Counted from the first letter of the stretch, positions 1 to 9,977 are shown. The stretch is 64,000 bases of DNA from an uncultured Prochlorococcus sp. (GCA_902527105.1 CABZNT010000005.1:35826-99825); one strand, 5' to 3'. The notes: generated by a model not told the origin, from the letters alone. Numbers and translations are program-made.

Positions 1-471
1 ATTGACCATAGCGGTGGAAGTACACAAATTTAACAAGGCTTGATTATGAGCTGCTTTAAGTAATTCCCACAAAAGTGGCTCTAGCATACCCATACCGTAA
101 TGTTCTAGATATTTCGGAAGATGAGTATGGTAGCTAGCAATTAAAGGAATATTATTAGTTTTCGCCAACCATATGCCACCTAAGCCAAGTACAGCTGGGT
201 TAACAACATGTATCAAATCTGGGTTAAATTTTTCTAACTTATCTGAGACTGCAGGACCTGGTAAACCGAGCTTCAACTCTGGGTATAAGGGTAATGGCAT
301 TGCAGCAACTCCCACTACAGTTGCCCCCATATATGATTCTGGACACCCCTCTGGACAAAAAATTATAACTTCATCACCATTTTTTATTAAAAATTCAATT
401 GTTTTAGTCAGTCTTGTGACTATGCCGTCAACTTTAGGTAAAAAAGTTTCAGTAAACAATGCAATTTTCAC
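1..471 (-). CDS. sqdX: SQDG synthase SqdX, glycosyltransferase family 4 (partial, 3' end outside window)
   Basis: SqdX transfers sulfoquinovose from UDP-sulfoquinovose to diacylglycerol, the last step of sulfolipid (SQDG) synthesis at the membrane. The 157 visible codons are the N-terminal half of a GT-B glycosyltransferase: an opening KIALFTETFLPKVDGIV typical of GT4 enzymes, then a PDLIHVVNP stretch and ASYHTHLPKYLEHYG, the donor-cleft region. The reading frame is intact to the window edge. I chose a GTG start at 471 because an in-frame TGA lies just upstream and the family begins with this beta-strand. The gene lies 27 bases downstream of sqdB on the same strand, so the two enzymes of the pathway form an operon. 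SQDG lets marine cyanobacteria spare phosphate in their membranes. Confidence 0.88.
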   Translation of the reverse strand, partial: MKIALFTETFLPKVDGIVTRLTKTIEFLIKNGDEVIIFCPEGCPESYMGATVVGVAAMPLPLYPELKLGLPGPAVSDKLEKFNPDLIHVVNPAVLGLGGIWLAKTNNIPLIASYHTHLPKYLEHYGMGMLEPLLWELLKAAHNQALLNLCTSTAMVN

Positions 472-498
472 TTTCTTAAGGTAACTATTTCAAAAATT

Positions 499-1692
499 TT
501 AATTAGTCTTTATAGCCTCAGCTTGTTTTTTTGTCCAGGATGAAACACAAGGTATGCGGTTAAGATCACATCTATTGGAGTATTTTTTAGCAACTTCAAC
601 AACTTCTTTTAATAAGCCATTATCAAGAGTAGTTGGGTTTAAACCCAATTCTATAAAGCATTTATTATCAACAATTAGATCATTTTCTACTGCTTCATTC
701 CTTGGATTTGGTAAATAATTGATATCAGCTCCAGTTAGTGAAGCAACTTTTTTAGCTAGTTCTCCAACTTGATGACTCTCAGTCATTTGATTAAAGATTT
801 TGACTCTTTCTCCAGATTTTGGAGGATTTTCAAGAGCAAGTTGTACGCATTTTACAGAGTCTTTTATATGTATAAATGCTCTTGTTTGCCCTCCTGTCCC
901 ATGAACACTTAATGGATATCCAATTGCAGCTTGCATTAGAAATCTGTTTAGCACAGTTCCATAATCTCCGTCATAGTCAAATCGGTTTGTCAATCTAGGA
1001 TCTTTTAAAGTTGCTTCTGTATTTGTTCCCCAAACAATGCCTTGATGTAGATCAGTGATCCTTACAAGATCATTTTTGTTGTAGTAAAGAAATAATAATT
1101 GATCTAAAGTTTTAGTCATATGGTAGACACTTCCTGGGCTTGCAGGGTGTAATATCTCTTCTTCAAAGCGGCTTCCATCAGGTTGTGGAACTTCAACTTT
1201 TAGATAACCTTCTGGAATTGTCGCACCTCTATGTGATCCATATCCGTAGACTCCCATTGTCCCTAAATGAACAACATGAATATCTAAATTACTCTCTACT
1301 ATCGCAGCAAGTAGGTTGTGGGTGCCATTAACATTATTATCTACTGTATATCTTTTGGTAAAACTCGATTTCATCGAGTATGGTGCTGCTCTTTGTTCTG
1401 CAAAATGGATCACGGAATCTGGTTTTTCATCAATGAGCAAATTGAGTAATTTTTGATATTGCTTAGAGATATCCATGTTAAGAAATCTCATAGGCTTGCC
1501 TCCAGTCTCTTCCCATGCAGAAAGTCGTTCTGTTATAGAAGCAATTGGAGTTAAAGATTCTACCTCTAGATCAATATCAATTTTTCTACGACTTAAATTG
1601 TCGACAATAATTACATCATGATTTTGCTCTGCTAAATTCACCGCGCAAGGCCAACCGCAAAAACCATCTCCACCTAGAACAATAACTTTCAC
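499..1692 (-). CDS. sqdB: UDP-sulfoquinovose synthase SqdB
   Basis: This enzyme converts UDP-glucose and sulfite to UDP-sulfoquinovose, the sugar donor for sulfolipid. It is an NAD-dependent short-chain dehydrogenase/reductase of the extended type, 397 aa, about the usual length. Visible features are the NAD-binding GGDGFCGW loop at residues 7-14, the DNLSRRKID segment after the second strand, a Thr in HLGTMG at 145 and the catalytic Tyr190-x3-Lys194 (YHMTK). The Thr/Tyr/Lys set matches the catalytic triad known from plant SQD1. It is the first gene of the sqdB-sqdX unit. The 172-base gap upstream, towards thiG, is AT-rich and I see no further gene in it. Confidence 0.95.
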   Translation of the reverse strand: MKVIVLGGDGFCGWPCAVNLAEQNHDVIIVDNLSRRKIDIDLEVESLTPIASITERLSAWEETGGKPMRFLNMDISKQYQKLLNLLIDEKPDSVIHFAEQRAAPYSMKSSFTKRYTVDNNVNGTHNLLAAIVESNLDIHVVHLGTMGVYGYGSHRGATIPEGYLKVEVPQPDGSRFEEEILHPASPGSVYHMTKTLDQLLFLYYNKNDLVRITDLHQGIVWGTNTEATLKDPRLTNRFDYDGDYGTVLNRFLMQAAIGYPLSVHGTGGQTRAFIHIKDSVKCVQLALENPPKSGERVKIFNQMTESHQVGELAKKVASLTGADINYLPNPRNEAVENDLIVDNKCFIELGLNPTTLDNGLLKEVVEVAKKYSNRCDLNRIPCVSSWTKKQAEAIKTN

Positions 1693-1864
1693 TCAGAACT
1701 CCAGAATTAAAAGATTCATAATATATATTTATTAAATTACTACAGCGTGCTTCCACTTTGCGAAAAAATATTGTAAATAGTTTCAAATCTTCTTTCTTAG
1801 TACGATAAATAAAAGCAAATAATAAATTTTTACTTTCTTTTAAAAAATTTCTCAATTTAGAGAA

Positions 1865-2659
1865 TTAGATAGATATATTTTTTTCCGGCGAACTTGCTAC
1901 TGCAAAGTCTTGTTTTTTAATTCTTCCTGCCAGAAAAGCTTGCCTGCCAGCTTTCACACTATAATTTATTGCTTGAGCCATTAGAGGAGGATTTGCAGCT
2001 TGTGCTATTGCACTATTGATTAAGACACCATCAGCTCCAATTTCCATAGCTTGAGAAGCTTCACTAGGCACCCCTATTCCTGCGTCAATTATTACTGGTA
2101 CTTTTGCATTCTCAATAATAATCCTTATATTTGATAAATTTAACAAGCCTTGCCCGGATCCTATGGGCGAGCCCAATGGCATTACAGTTGCACAACCTAT
2201 TTCTTCTAGTCTTTTTGCAAGAATAGGATCTGCATTGATATAAGGTAGTACAGCGAAACCCTTTTTTATTAAAATTTCGGCTGCTTTAAGAGTTTCTATT
2301 GGATCTGGTAGCAAATACTTTTTGTCAGGAATAACTTCTAACTTCACAAAATTATTTTCTTCTTGACCAGATAATTTTGCAAGTTCTCTACCTAAAATTG
2401 CTATTCTGACTGCCTCATCGGAATTAACACAACCAGCTGTATTAGGAAGCATCCAGTATTTTTCCCAATTGATCTTTTCGAGTAAATTTTCTCCGGTCTG
2501 ATTATTTTTAATTCTTCTAACAGCGACGGTTATAATTTCCGTTTCAGAATTTGACAAACTTTCCAACATATCTTGAGTAGATTTGTATTTGCCAGTACCA
2601 ACCATTAATCTACTGGAAAATTGTTTTCCACCAATTAGTAAAGAAGAATAATTTTCCAT
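1865..2659 (-). CDS. thiG: Thiazole synthase ThiG
   Basis: ThiG forms the thiazole phosphate ring of thiamine from deoxyxylulose phosphate, dehydroglycine and the ThiS thiocarboxylate. The 264-aa protein is a TIM barrel with the N-terminal GTGKYKS loop (21-27), the presumed Schiff-base lysine in VKLEVI (Lys106) and the phosphate-binding [12 protein letters not shown] and [12 protein letters not shown] segments near the C-terminus. It stands alone here rather than fused to ThiO as in some cyanobacteria. Its start is 2 bases from the end of the upstream TPR gene, which suggests co-transcription with the ycf37-rplT side. Thiamine synthesis is also represented by thiC at about 54.7 kb. Confidence 0.94.
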   Translation of the reverse strand: MENYSSLLIGGKQFSSRLMVGTGKYKSTQDMLESLSNSETEIITVAVRRIKNNQTGENLLEKINWEKYWMLPNTAGCVNSDEAVRIAILGRELAKLSGQEENNFVKLEVIPDKKYLLPDPIETLKAAEILIKKGFAVLPYINADPILAKRLEEIGCATVMPLGSPIGSGQGLLNLSNIRIIIENAKVPVIIDAGIGVPSEASQAMEIGADGVLINSAIAQAANPPLMAQAINYSVKAGRQAFLAGRIKKQDFAVASSPEKNISI

Positions 2660-2661
2660 AT

Positions 2662-3219
2662 TTAGAATCCCTTATCTTTAATACCTTGATAAGGTTTATA
2701 ATTGTTTCTTTTTTCTAACTCCTTACTTTTTTTAATTGCTGTTTTGTTTTTTGGATCTATCACCAAAACCTTTTGATAAGTTTCATATGCCAAGTCGTAC
2801 TCTAGTAAACGCTGTTGTGCTGATGCGAGGTTATTTAGGGCTATAGGATATTCTGGAAGTGATTTTATTGCAGATTTATAGTGTTTAATTGCTTTCTTAA
2901 ATTCATTTTGAGCAGCATAAGAAAATCCTAAAGCATTATTTATTATAGCTTTGGCTTCATCAGGTTCATTTTCATAATTTTCAATTGCTTTTAAAAAAGT
3001 TTTAGTAGCTTCAGAATATAATCTTTTTTTTATCTGAATAGAACCAAATTCATATAATTCTGTAGCTTGAGTAAGAGAATCTAAACCTTTCTGCTCGAAT
3101 TTTACTAAATTTAATTCTTCACTTCTTGTTTTTAGAAATTGTCTGAATACAAAAATAGAAATTATTATTAATACAACAAAAAGAATTATTAAATAAGATT
3201 GAAAGGAAGATATTTCCAT
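2662..3219 (-). CDS. ycf37: Membrane-anchored TPR protein, Ycf37-like
   Basis: The 185-aa protein has one N-terminal membrane segment (about residues 8-28), a basic/acidic linker, then at least three tetratricopeptide repeats (roughly 50-165), seen in [18 protein letters not shown] and [16 protein letters not shown]. This architecture and size match Ycf37, a thylakoid TPR protein reported to help assemble or stabilise photosystem I. The Ycf37 name rests on architecture and remembered gene neighbourhood, so other membrane-anchored TPR adaptors remain possible. It lies between rplT and thiG on the same strand, with a 2-base gap to thiG. Confidence 0.65.
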   Translation of the reverse strand: MEISSFQSYLIILFVVLIIISIFVFRQFLKTRSEELNLVKFEQKGLDSLTQATELYEFGSIQIKKRLYSEATKTFLKAIENYENEPDEAKAIINNALGFSYAAQNEFKKAIKHYKSAIKSLPEYPIALNNLASAQQRLLEYDLAYETYQKVLVIDPKNKTAIKKSKELEKRNNYKPYQGIKDKGF

Positions 3220-3254
3220 TATTTATAATTACTTTTCTAAATTATATTCTTTTT

Positions 3255-3602
3255 CTACTTACTAACGGAAGAAACGATTTTTTCAAAACACTTAGGATCG
3301 TTTAAGGCTAATTGAGCAAGCATTTTTCTGTTAAGGATAATTTCTGAATTTTTCATGCCATTTATTAACTTGCTATAGCTTGTTCCATTTATCCTCGCAG
3401 ATGCGTTAATTCTAGAGATCCAAAGTCTTCTAAAATCTCTTTTTCTTCTTCTTCTATCCCTATAAGCATTACAAAGAGCTTTCATCACTCTTTGGTTTGC
3501 GGTTCTGAAAAGATTTTTGTTGCCGCCTCTAAAACCTTTTGCAAGATTTAAGATTTTGTTTCTTCTTTTTCTGGCTATGTTGCCTCTTTTTACCCGTGCC
3601 AT
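3255..3602 (-). CDS. rplT: 50S ribosomal protein L20
   Basis: L20 binds 23S rRNA early in large-subunit assembly. The 115-aa protein shows the full family pattern: a very basic N-terminus ([18 protein letters not shown]), the [15 protein letters not shown] segment, [20 protein letters not shown], and the C-terminal globular part ending with [10 protein letters not shown]. It follows rpmI by 28 bases. In many bacteria infC precedes rpmI-rplT; here infC is about 30 kb away (33.3 kb), so the usual operon is split. Confidence 0.97.
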   Translation of the reverse strand: MARVKRGNIARKRRNKILNLAKGFRGGNKNLFRTANQRVMKALCNAYRDRRRRKRDFRRLWISRINASARINGTSYSKLINGMKNSEIILNRKMLAQLALNDPKCFEKIVSSVSK

Positions 3603-3630
3603 GAATATCTAATAAAAATTGGTTAAAGAT

Positions 3631-3828
3631 TTATGCGTATGGAATCATTAATCTTACATTATCAGCATCTCTTTCATCAACTACGGCTTTTGTTGATAGA
3701 TGTCTTTTTAATTTTGAGCTTTTATGATCAAGTAAATGATTATGGAAAGCTCTTCTTCTCATGAATTTGCCCGTCGCAGTAGCTTTAAATCTTTTGGCAG
3801 CTGATTTACGAGTTTTTAGTTTAGACAT
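3631..3828 (-). CDS. rpmI: 50S ribosomal protein L35
   Basis: L35 is a small basic large-subunit protein. The 65-aa product has the family signature [19 protein letters not shown] at residues 3-21 and the [20 protein letters not shown] region, with a near-standard length. It is first in the rpmI-rplT pair. The 91-base gap to the divergent gene at 3920 must hold its promoter and short leader; the inverted repeat AGGTT/AACCT near 3848-3864 is the only visible structure and I do not assign it a function. Confidence 0.96.
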
Positions 3829-3919
3829 TTAAGTCAAATGTGTTTAATTAGGTTAATCTAAACCTTTATACGCATTGGTGCAAATTAAAGTTTTTAATTG
3901 ATAAGGAAAGTTCTAATTT

Positions 3920-5458
3920 ATGAAAATTAAATTTGCCTTTTTAAACTTATTTTTAGGCTGTATTTCTCTTTTAATAATAAATACTAAATTAATTTCAAAT
4001 GCAAAAGGAGAAGAATTGCTAAAGGTTGAACTCCATAATGAAATTAAAAAAGGAAAATTTTTAATTGGTTTAAAGCAATATTTAGGCGGGGAGAATGATA
4101 GTTTTTCGGAGAAAAATAATATAAACTTTACAACTAATAAAGGTTTTTTAAACTTGATATCGTCCAACGGTATTAAACATAAATCAAAACAGATAAATAT
4201 TACCTGGGCGGATATTCCCGTCAAAAATCCAAAAACAATTGAAAGAATTGTTTTTGGTCCTTTTGCTAGCTATGAATCGGCAAAAAAACAATCAGAGAAA
4301 CTAAGTAATAAAGGATTTGAGACGACTGTTTCCTACCCTAAAAATTGGGAAGTATGGATTCCATTTCAAGATGATCTGCCAGAGTTTGAATTAAAAAATA
4401 AGATTTTCAGAAAAATAAAAAATTTTCAAATTACTCCTGTTCTTAGAAATGACTACAGTGGTATGAAACTTGAAGGTCCTATATATATTTATTCTGAAGA
4501 GAAAATAAAAATAAATGGTGTTAGTTTTGGCAAAAATTTTTATTTAATAAAGGATTTATATGGAACTTGGACATTAGTTCAAAAAATTGAATTTGATGAT
4601 TATTTGGCAGGTGTTTTGCCATATGAAATTGGACCGAATTCTCCTTTAGAAGCACTCAAAGCTCAAGCAGTTATTGCAAGAACTTGGGGAATATTTAATT
4701 CTGATAGATTTAATATGGATAAATATCATTTATGTATCACCACTCAATGTCAAGTTTATAAACCTCCTAAAATTACGAATAAAAAAGTGAAAAAAGCTAT
4801 AGAAGCAACTTCAAATTTAATTCTCACTTATAGAAATCAACCAATAAATGCTTTTTACCATGGTTCTAATGGTGGCGTATCTGCTACTGCAGGCGAGTCT
4901 TGGCAAATTCAAGATTATTCTTATTTCAATTCAATCATTGATGGTTCTAAATCAGTAAATAAAATTTTTAAACTTCCAATTACAAATGAATCTGATTTAA
5001 ATAATTTTTTAGATTTTGATAAAGAACATTTTTATGGGAGTAATCATTCTCTTTTTCGATGGAATAAGAAAATTTCTAGTCTTGAAATTAAAGAAAAGTT
5101 AATTAAAAACAAACTTATAAATATTAATGACGATGTTTTGGATATAAATTCTATTGAACGTGGGTCGAGTGGCAGAGTGACAAAATTGGAAATACAAACG
5201 GACAAGGGTAATAAATCTATTGTTCTTCTTAAAGATGATATTCGACGGGTATTAAATTTTATACCTAGTAATTTGTTTACTATTAATAAATTAAATGATG
5301 ATTTATGGCTTTTGAGAGGAGGAGGCTTCGGTCATGGTGTAGGTTTATCTCAGTCAGGAGCAATTGAAATGGCTAAATTAGGATTCTCTTATGAACAAAT
5401 ATTGAATCATTACTATCGAAATGCAAAACTAAAAAAATTTGAGATATTGTCTCAATGA
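3920..5458 (+). CDS. SpoIID/LytB-domain secreted protein with SPOR-like segment
   Basis: A 512-aa exported protein. Residues 1-30 form a signal peptide (charged start, long hydrophobic core, SNAKG). Residues about 108-137 (ERIVFGPFASYESAKKQSEKL) resemble a SPOR domain, which in other bacteria binds denuded peptidoglycan. From about 200 onward is a SpoIID/LytB domain: EYLAGVLPYE-like DDYLAGVLPYEIG, PLEALKAQAVIARTW, FYHGSNGGVSATAGESW and the terminal GGGFGHGVGLSQSGA. SpoIID of Bacillus is a lytic transglycosylase; LytB-type proteins enhance amidases. A role in cell-wall turnover or division is therefore inferred. It is 27 bases upstream of a membrane glycosyltransferase on the same strand. Confidence 0.85.
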   Translation: MKIKFAFLNLFLGCISLLIINTKLISNAKGEELLKVELHNEIKKGKFLIGLKQYLGGENDSFSEKNNINFTTNKGFLNLISSNGIKHKSKQINITWADIPVKNPKTIERIVFGPFASYESAKKQSEKLSNKGFETTVSYPKNWEVWIPFQDDLPEFELKNKIFRKIKNFQITPVLRNDYSGMKLEGPIYIYSEEKIKINGVSFGKNFYLIKDLYGTWTLVQKIEFDDYLAGVLPYEIGPNSPLEALKAQAVIARTWGIFNSDRFNMDKYHLCITTQCQVYKPPKITNKKVKKAIEATSNLILTYRNQPINAFYHGSNGGVSATAGESWQIQDYSYFNSIIDGSKSVNKIFKLPITNESDLNNFLDFDKEHFYGSNHSLFRWNKKISSLEIKEKLIKNKLININDDVLDINSIERGSSGRVTKLEIQTDKGNKSIVLLKDDIRRVLNFIPSNLFTINKLNDDLWLLRGGGFGHGVGLSQSGAIEMAKLGFSYEQILNHYYRNAKLKKFEILSQ

Positions 5459-5485
5459 AAGTTAAGTAATTAACAATTTACTTTT

Positions 5486-6787
5486 ATGAGTAAGGGTTTT
5501 TATAAAAATCGAAGATTGAAGTCGTTTATATTTCTTAGTGCTTGTTTTTTAGTAGCTTTTATTCCTCATGCTAACAATATCGAAAATTTCTTTTACACAA
5601 TATTGACTCTTTCTTTTGTGATTGTTTTTTACGGTTTAATAGTTATTTCTAGAAATTTCAAAAGGAACAACGTTTTAAATACTACAAGCAGAAGAATTAG
5701 CAATAAAGAGTTGCCTTTGCTTGATATTTTAGTCGCAGCTAGAGATGAAGAGAATGTTGTAGCAAGATTAGTTGAAAGATTATTTAGTTTAGATTATCCA
5801 ACAAATAAATTAAATATTTACATAATCGATGATGGTAGCTCTGATAAGACGCCTTTAATTTTAGATCGATTAACTAGACAATATGACAAGCTAAAAGTCA
5901 TAAGTCGTTCTCCAAATGCAGGAGGAGGAAAGTCAGGAGCTTTGAATTATGCCTTGAAGTTTACTCATGGTGAATGGTTATTAGTTTTGGATGCTGATGC
6001 TGAATTAAAACAAGATTCTTTGATAAGGTTATTTAGTTTTGTAGAAGAGGGTGATTGGTCTGCAGTTCAATTAAGAAAATCAGTAACAAATGTAAGTAAG
6101 AATTTTTTAACTTCCTGTCAGTCAATGGAAATGGCTATGGATGCAATCTTTCAATATGGAAGATTATCAGTTGCTGGAGTTTCTGAATTAAGGGGAAATG
6201 GTCAATTAATTAAGAAAGAAACATTATTAGCCTGTGGTTCTTTTAATGAAGATACAGTTACAGATGATCTTGATTTGAGTTTAAGATTATTATTATCAAA
6301 ATCTAGAATTGGAATCTTATGGGATCCTCCAGTTATGGAGGAGGCAGTTGAGAATTTAAATGCTTTATTAGCGCAAAGGCAAAGATGGGCAGAGGGAGGG
6401 TTGCAAAGATTCTTCGATTATGGAGATCAATTATTTACTAATAAAATTGATTATTTGCAGAAATTTGATTTAACTTACTTTTTCATCTTGCAATATGCAT
6501 TACCAATCATTTCTATTTTTGATTTAGTTTTCAGCATAGCTTTTTTAGATTCACCAATTTACTGGCCTATTTCATTTACAGCTTTTATGTTATCTGGAAT
6601 TGCTTTTTGGTACGGTTCTTCATGTAAAAGTGAAGTACCTGTATTGCAAAAAAGCAATTTTTTGATGGTATTTGTATCGGTTTTTTATTTATCACATTGG
6701 TTTTTAGTAATCCCTTGGGTAACTATAAAGATGTCTATTTTTCCCAAAAAGATACTCTGGCGAAAGACTCTTCATACTGGAGTTTAA
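5486..6787 (+). CDS. Membrane glycosyltransferase, family 2
   Basis: A 433-aa GT2 enzyme of the processive, membrane-embedded type. Two N-terminal membrane helices (about 13-55) precede a GT-A domain with IDDGSSDKT (near 114), the metal-binding LDADAE (near 168), TDDLDLSLRL (near 258) and the QRQRW motif (near 296), the Q/RxxRW signature of cellulose/hyaluronan/PNAG synthase-like enzymes. Three or four hydrophobic helices follow at about 325-425. The product cannot be told from sequence; a polysaccharide or glycolipid is likely. Its position directly after the SpoIID-type gene suggests an envelope job. It converges on dnaX with only one base between the stop codons, so no terminator fits there. 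Confidence 0.85.
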   Translation: MSKGFYKNRRLKSFIFLSACFLVAFIPHANNIENFFYTILTLSFVIVFYGLIVISRNFKRNNVLNTTSRRISNKELPLLDILVAARDEENVVARLVERLFSLDYPTNKLNIYIIDDGSSDKTPLILDRLTRQYDKLKVISRSPNAGGGKSGALNYALKFTHGEWLLVLDADAELKQDSLIRLFSFVEEGDWSAVQLRKSVTNVSKNFLTSCQSMEMAMDAIFQYGRLSVAGVSELRGNGQLIKKETLLACGSFNEDTVTDDLDLSLRLLLSKSRIGILWDPPVMEEAVENLNALLAQRQRWAEGGLQRFFDYGDQLFTNKIDYLQKFDLTYFFILQYALPIISIFDLVFSIAFLDSPIYWPISFTAFMLSGIAFWYGSSCKSEVPVLQKSNFLMVFVSVFYLSHWFLVIPWVTIKMSIFPKKILWRKTLHTGV

Positions 6788-6788
6788 T

Positions 6789-8552
6789 CTATTCATCAAG
6801 GTCTATAATTTCTCCATTAAAAAAATTTGCTAAGTTTTTTGAACTATCATCATAAGTTTCCTCGTTAGATATTTTTGTTGACGAATTAGTTTTTGGTTCT
6901 ATTTTTTTTATTGATCGGAAATTATTTACTTCATTTTGGGTAATTTCTGGAGTGTTTGTTGGGTTACTTTTATTTAATTGTTTGGTTGAAAAATTGAGTA
7001 TTATTCCATCTCCAAATATCTTTTTTACAGTATTTTCAATTATAACTTTTCTGCTTTTTATCATACTTTCCCAGTTTGGAGATAATGAAATTGTGATTTT
7101 CTCCGAATCAAAACTTTCAAGTTCGGCTTGTTGTGAAAGTAACATTCTTGTTGATGGTAACTCTAATTTAGAAAGAATTAATTCCCATGTATCTTTTAAA
7201 TTATTTGATCCAGGATTATTTTGGTTATTTTCAGAAATATTTTCAATACTTCCTTTTTCAAGAACTTCAAATTTTTCTAATTTTTTGTCTTTTTTTTCGA
7301 TCAATTCCTTGTGAGTTATCTCTTCTTGGATACTTGGTTTTGGAATATCATCTGAAATATTTTCTTTATTAAAAATTGCAATGTTTTTTCTACTTTCATG
7401 CTTCTCCTCAGTCGTATTATTTTTACTTTCTTGTTTATTTTCAAAACTATTTATCTCTTGACTATCCAGAAGACCAGTTAAATGTATTTCAAACCAAAGC
7501 CTTGGATTATCACTTGATTTGATTTGATATTCAATATTTCTCAGATTATTATGCCAATTAATTATTGTTGATTTATTTATTGTTTTTGAGATTTTATCTA
7601 ACTCATCTCGAAATTCATCAGACGTATAATAAAGTTCTGAATATTTATTATTTGTGGTGTGTAATAGTAGATCTCTTGTTATATTTAATAATCCGATAAT
7701 TATTTGAAGAGGTTCGTTTCCGGCATCATATAATTTGTTGCAGGTGTCAATTAATGACTCTGGATTATTCTCAACCAATGATTTAATCAGATTTGTTAAT
7801 TCACCTTCTGATACTTCTCCTAGGAGGTTTTGGATATTATTAATTGTTATCCCCTCTGGTAAAAGATTCAATTGTTCAAAGAGGCTTTGTGCATCTCTCA
7901 TACCTCCATTAGACCTTTTTGCAATCATTTTTAACGCCTGAACTTCGTACTTAATGGATTCTTTTTCGGCGATTTCTGATAAATGTTGAAAAATATCACT
8001 AGGGCTTATTCTTCTAAAATCAAACTTTTGGCATCTACTTTTTATTGTATTTAATACTCTCTCAGGATTTGTCGTCGCAAGGATAAATACGACTCTTGAG
8101 GGCGGTTCTTCAATAGTTTTTAGTAAAGCATTTGAAGCTGCCGTTGAAAGCATATGACATTCATCAATTACATAGACTTTCCATCTCGCTTGAGTAGGTG
8201 CAAATCTCGCTCTTTCTATAATTTCTCTTATATTTTCTACTCCTGTATTTGACGCTGCATCAATTTCGATAATATCTAGAGCGCTCCCATCTGTAATTTG
8301 TCTACATAAGTCACATTTACAACAAGGAGTTATCGTAGGTTGATCGAATGCCTGGCAATTTAGAGATTTTGCAAATATTCTTGCACTTGATGTTTTTCCA
8401 GTCCCTCTTGGACCATTAAAAAGATATGCAGTTGCAATTTTTTTTGTTAATAGTGCTTGTTTGAGTGTAATGGATATAAATTTTTGTCCAACCAGTTCAT
8501 CTAAGTTGTTTGGTCTATATTTTTGATGAAAAGGCTTATGTATATTTGGCAT
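6789..8552 (-). CDS. dnaX: DNA polymerase III subunits gamma and tau
   Basis: DnaX is the clamp-loader ATPase of the replisome. The 587-aa protein starts HQKYRPNNLDELVGQ, has Walker A GPRGTGKTS (about 46-54), the zinc-binding cysteine set between about 66 and 84 (CQAF...CCKCDLC), the Walker B region VYVIDECHMLS and sensor SRCQKFDFR. The third domain ends near 370, followed by a charged, low-complexity linker (about 370-450) and a C-terminal domain, so the full product is tau-like. No intein interrupts the ATPase. An eight-A run at codons 419-421 could permit a shorter gamma-like product (see findings). It is last in the tig-clpP-clpX-dnaX series, 57 bases after clpX. Confidence 0.95.
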   Translation of the reverse strand: MPNIHKPFHQKYRPNNLDELVGQKFISITLKQALLTKKIATAYLFNGPRGTGKTSSARIFAKSLNCQAFDQPTITPCCKCDLCRQITDGSALDIIEIDAASNTGVENIREIIERARFAPTQARWKVYVIDECHMLSTAASNALLKTIEEPPSRVVFILATTNPERVLNTIKSRCQKFDFRRISPSDIFQHLSEIAEKESIKYEVQALKMIAKRSNGGMRDAQSLFEQLNLLPEGITINNIQNLLGEVSEGELTNLIKSLVENNPESLIDTCNKLYDAGNEPLQIIIGLLNITRDLLLHTTNNKYSELYYTSDEFRDELDKISKTINKSTIINWHNNLRNIEYQIKSSDNPRLWFEIHLTGLLDSQEINSFENKQESKNNTTEEKHESRKNIAIFNKENISDDIPKPSIQEEITHKELIEKKDKKLEKFEVLEKGSIENISENNQNNPGSNNLKDTWELILSKLELPSTRMLLSQQAELESFDSEKITISLSPNWESMIKSRKVIIENTVKKIFGDGIILNFSTKQLNKSNPTNTPEITQNEVNNFRSIKKIEPKTNSSTKISNEETYDDSSKNLANFFNGEIIDLDE

Positions 8553-8609
8553 TTATTTTTCATTAATTAGAAAAATTCGGGATTCAATTAAAAAAATTAA
8601 ACTCTAATT

Positions 8610-9977
8610 TTATGCAGACTCTTTAATGATTCTTTTAGATCCTGAAGGTAGTTTAACAATTTTAGATGAAAACAAATTATCTACCATTTTTTTCGTAATT
8701 GTGAATTCTTTTACATTTTCTTCAGAAGGCAAAGTGTACATTATGTCTAGCATTAGCTCTTCAATTATTGATCTTAATGCTCTTGCACCTGTTTTTCTTT
8801 TATATGCTTCATTTGCTATCGCTTCAACAGAATCAGCCTCAAATGATAATTCAACATTATCCATACTTAGCAAAGTTTTGAATTGCTTTACTAATGCATC
8901 TCTTGGTTGAGTCAAAATAGATTCTAAAGTTTCTTTAGTAAGTCGATCTAATACAGCACAAACCGGAATTCTTCCAATAAATTCTGGAATTAGGCCATAT
9001 TTCACTAAGTCATCTAATTCTAAATTTTTCAAGGAATCTCTTGGGTCTACTATTTTTTTTGTATCAACTTTGTTTTGATCTGAATTGGTGGTGAATCCTA
9101 TAGAGTGTTTACCCATACGCTTTTGAACAATATCCTCCAAACCTATAAAAGCTCCTCCGCAAATAAATAATATTTGACTTGTATCAATTTGGATGCAGTC
9201 ATGATAAGGATGTTTTCTTCCCCCTTGTGGTGGCACATTGGCAATTGTTCCTTCAAGCATTTTTAATAATGCTTGCTGTACTCCTTCACCAGAAACATCT
9301 CTTGTAATTGAAGGATTCTCGCTTTTTCTTGCAATTTTATCTATTTCATCAATATAAACAATTCCTTTCTGAGCTAGTTCTACATTCATTTCGGATTTCT
9401 GTAGAAGTCTTAAAAGTATGTTTTCAACATCCTCCCCAACATATCCAGCTTCTGTCAAAGTCGTTGCATCAGCTACTGCAAAAGGAACATCCAGAAACTC
9501 TGCTAAAGTTTGCGCCAATAATGTTTTCCCACTTCCAGTAGGGCCGATGAGTAAAATGTTTGATTTTTGTAATTTAGTCGCTTGTGAATCTGTTACATTG
9601 TTATTTTTACTATCTTCTTTAACTTTCCAAGCTAATCGCTTGTAGTGATTGTATACGGCTACTGATAATATTTTTTTTGCAGATTCTTGACCAACAACTT
9701 GATTATCTAGAAAACTTTTGATTTCTAATGGCTTAGGAATTGAGGTTAATTCTAAAGGGACAGATTTTTTTGGATTATCAGTTGGTAATTTCTTTTTTAC
9801 TTGCGGAGAGTTGTTTGTGTTCGCTTGATTATCAAGAAGTTCTTCATCGAGAATTTCATTACAAAGATCTATGCACTCATCACAGATATAAACGCCAGGA
9901 CCAGCTATAAGCTTTCTTACTTGGTCTTGTGATTTACCGCAAAATGAACATTTAAGATGGGCGTCGAATTTAGCCAT
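8610..9977 (-). CDS. clpX: ATP-dependent Clp protease ATP-binding subunit ClpX
   Basis: ClpX unfolds substrates and feeds them to ClpP. The 455-aa protein has the N-terminal zinc domain with Cys10, Cys13, Cys32 and Cys35, a linker, then the AAA+ module: Walker A GPTGSGKT (about 145), the pore-region [10 protein letters not shown], Walker [23 protein letters not shown] and the sensor-2 TGARALRSI. The IGF-type loop that docks on ClpP is seen as IGFTTNSD following MGKHS. It follows clpP by 106 bases, a gap containing the short inverted repeat CCTA/TAGG (near 10020-10032) but no convincing terminator. Confidence 0.97.
   Translation of the reverse strand: MAKFDAHLKCSFCGKSQDQVRKLIAGPGVYICDECIDLCNEILDEELLDNQANTNNSPQVKKKLPTDNPKKSVPLELTSIPKPLEIKSFLDNQVVGQESAKKILSVAVYNHYKRLAWKVKEDSKNNNVTDSQATKLQKSNILLIGPTGSGKTLLAQTLAEFLDVPFAVADATTLTEAGYVGEDVENILLRLLQKSEMNVELAQKGIVYIDEIDKIARKSENPSITRDVSGEGVQQALLKMLEGTIANVPPQGGRKHPYHDCIQIDTSQILFICGGAFIGLEDIVQKRMGKHSIGFTTNSDQNKVDTKKIVDPRDSLKNLELDDLVKYGLIPEFIGRIPVCAVLDRLTKETLESILTQPRDALVKQFKTLLSMDNVELSFEADSVEAIANEAYKRKTGARALRSIIEELMLDIMYTLPSEENVKEFTITKKMVDNLFSSKIVKLPSGSKRIIKESA

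Noticed and set aside
1616..1855. A 79-codon frame on the minus strand upstream of and overlapping sqdB
   Set aside because: It overlaps the start of sqdB in another frame and has no recognisable domain; it is a chance frame.
6789..8552. Intein in dnaX, as known in Synechocystis
   Set aside because: The P-loop and following ATPase motifs are contiguous and the protein is of ordinary length.
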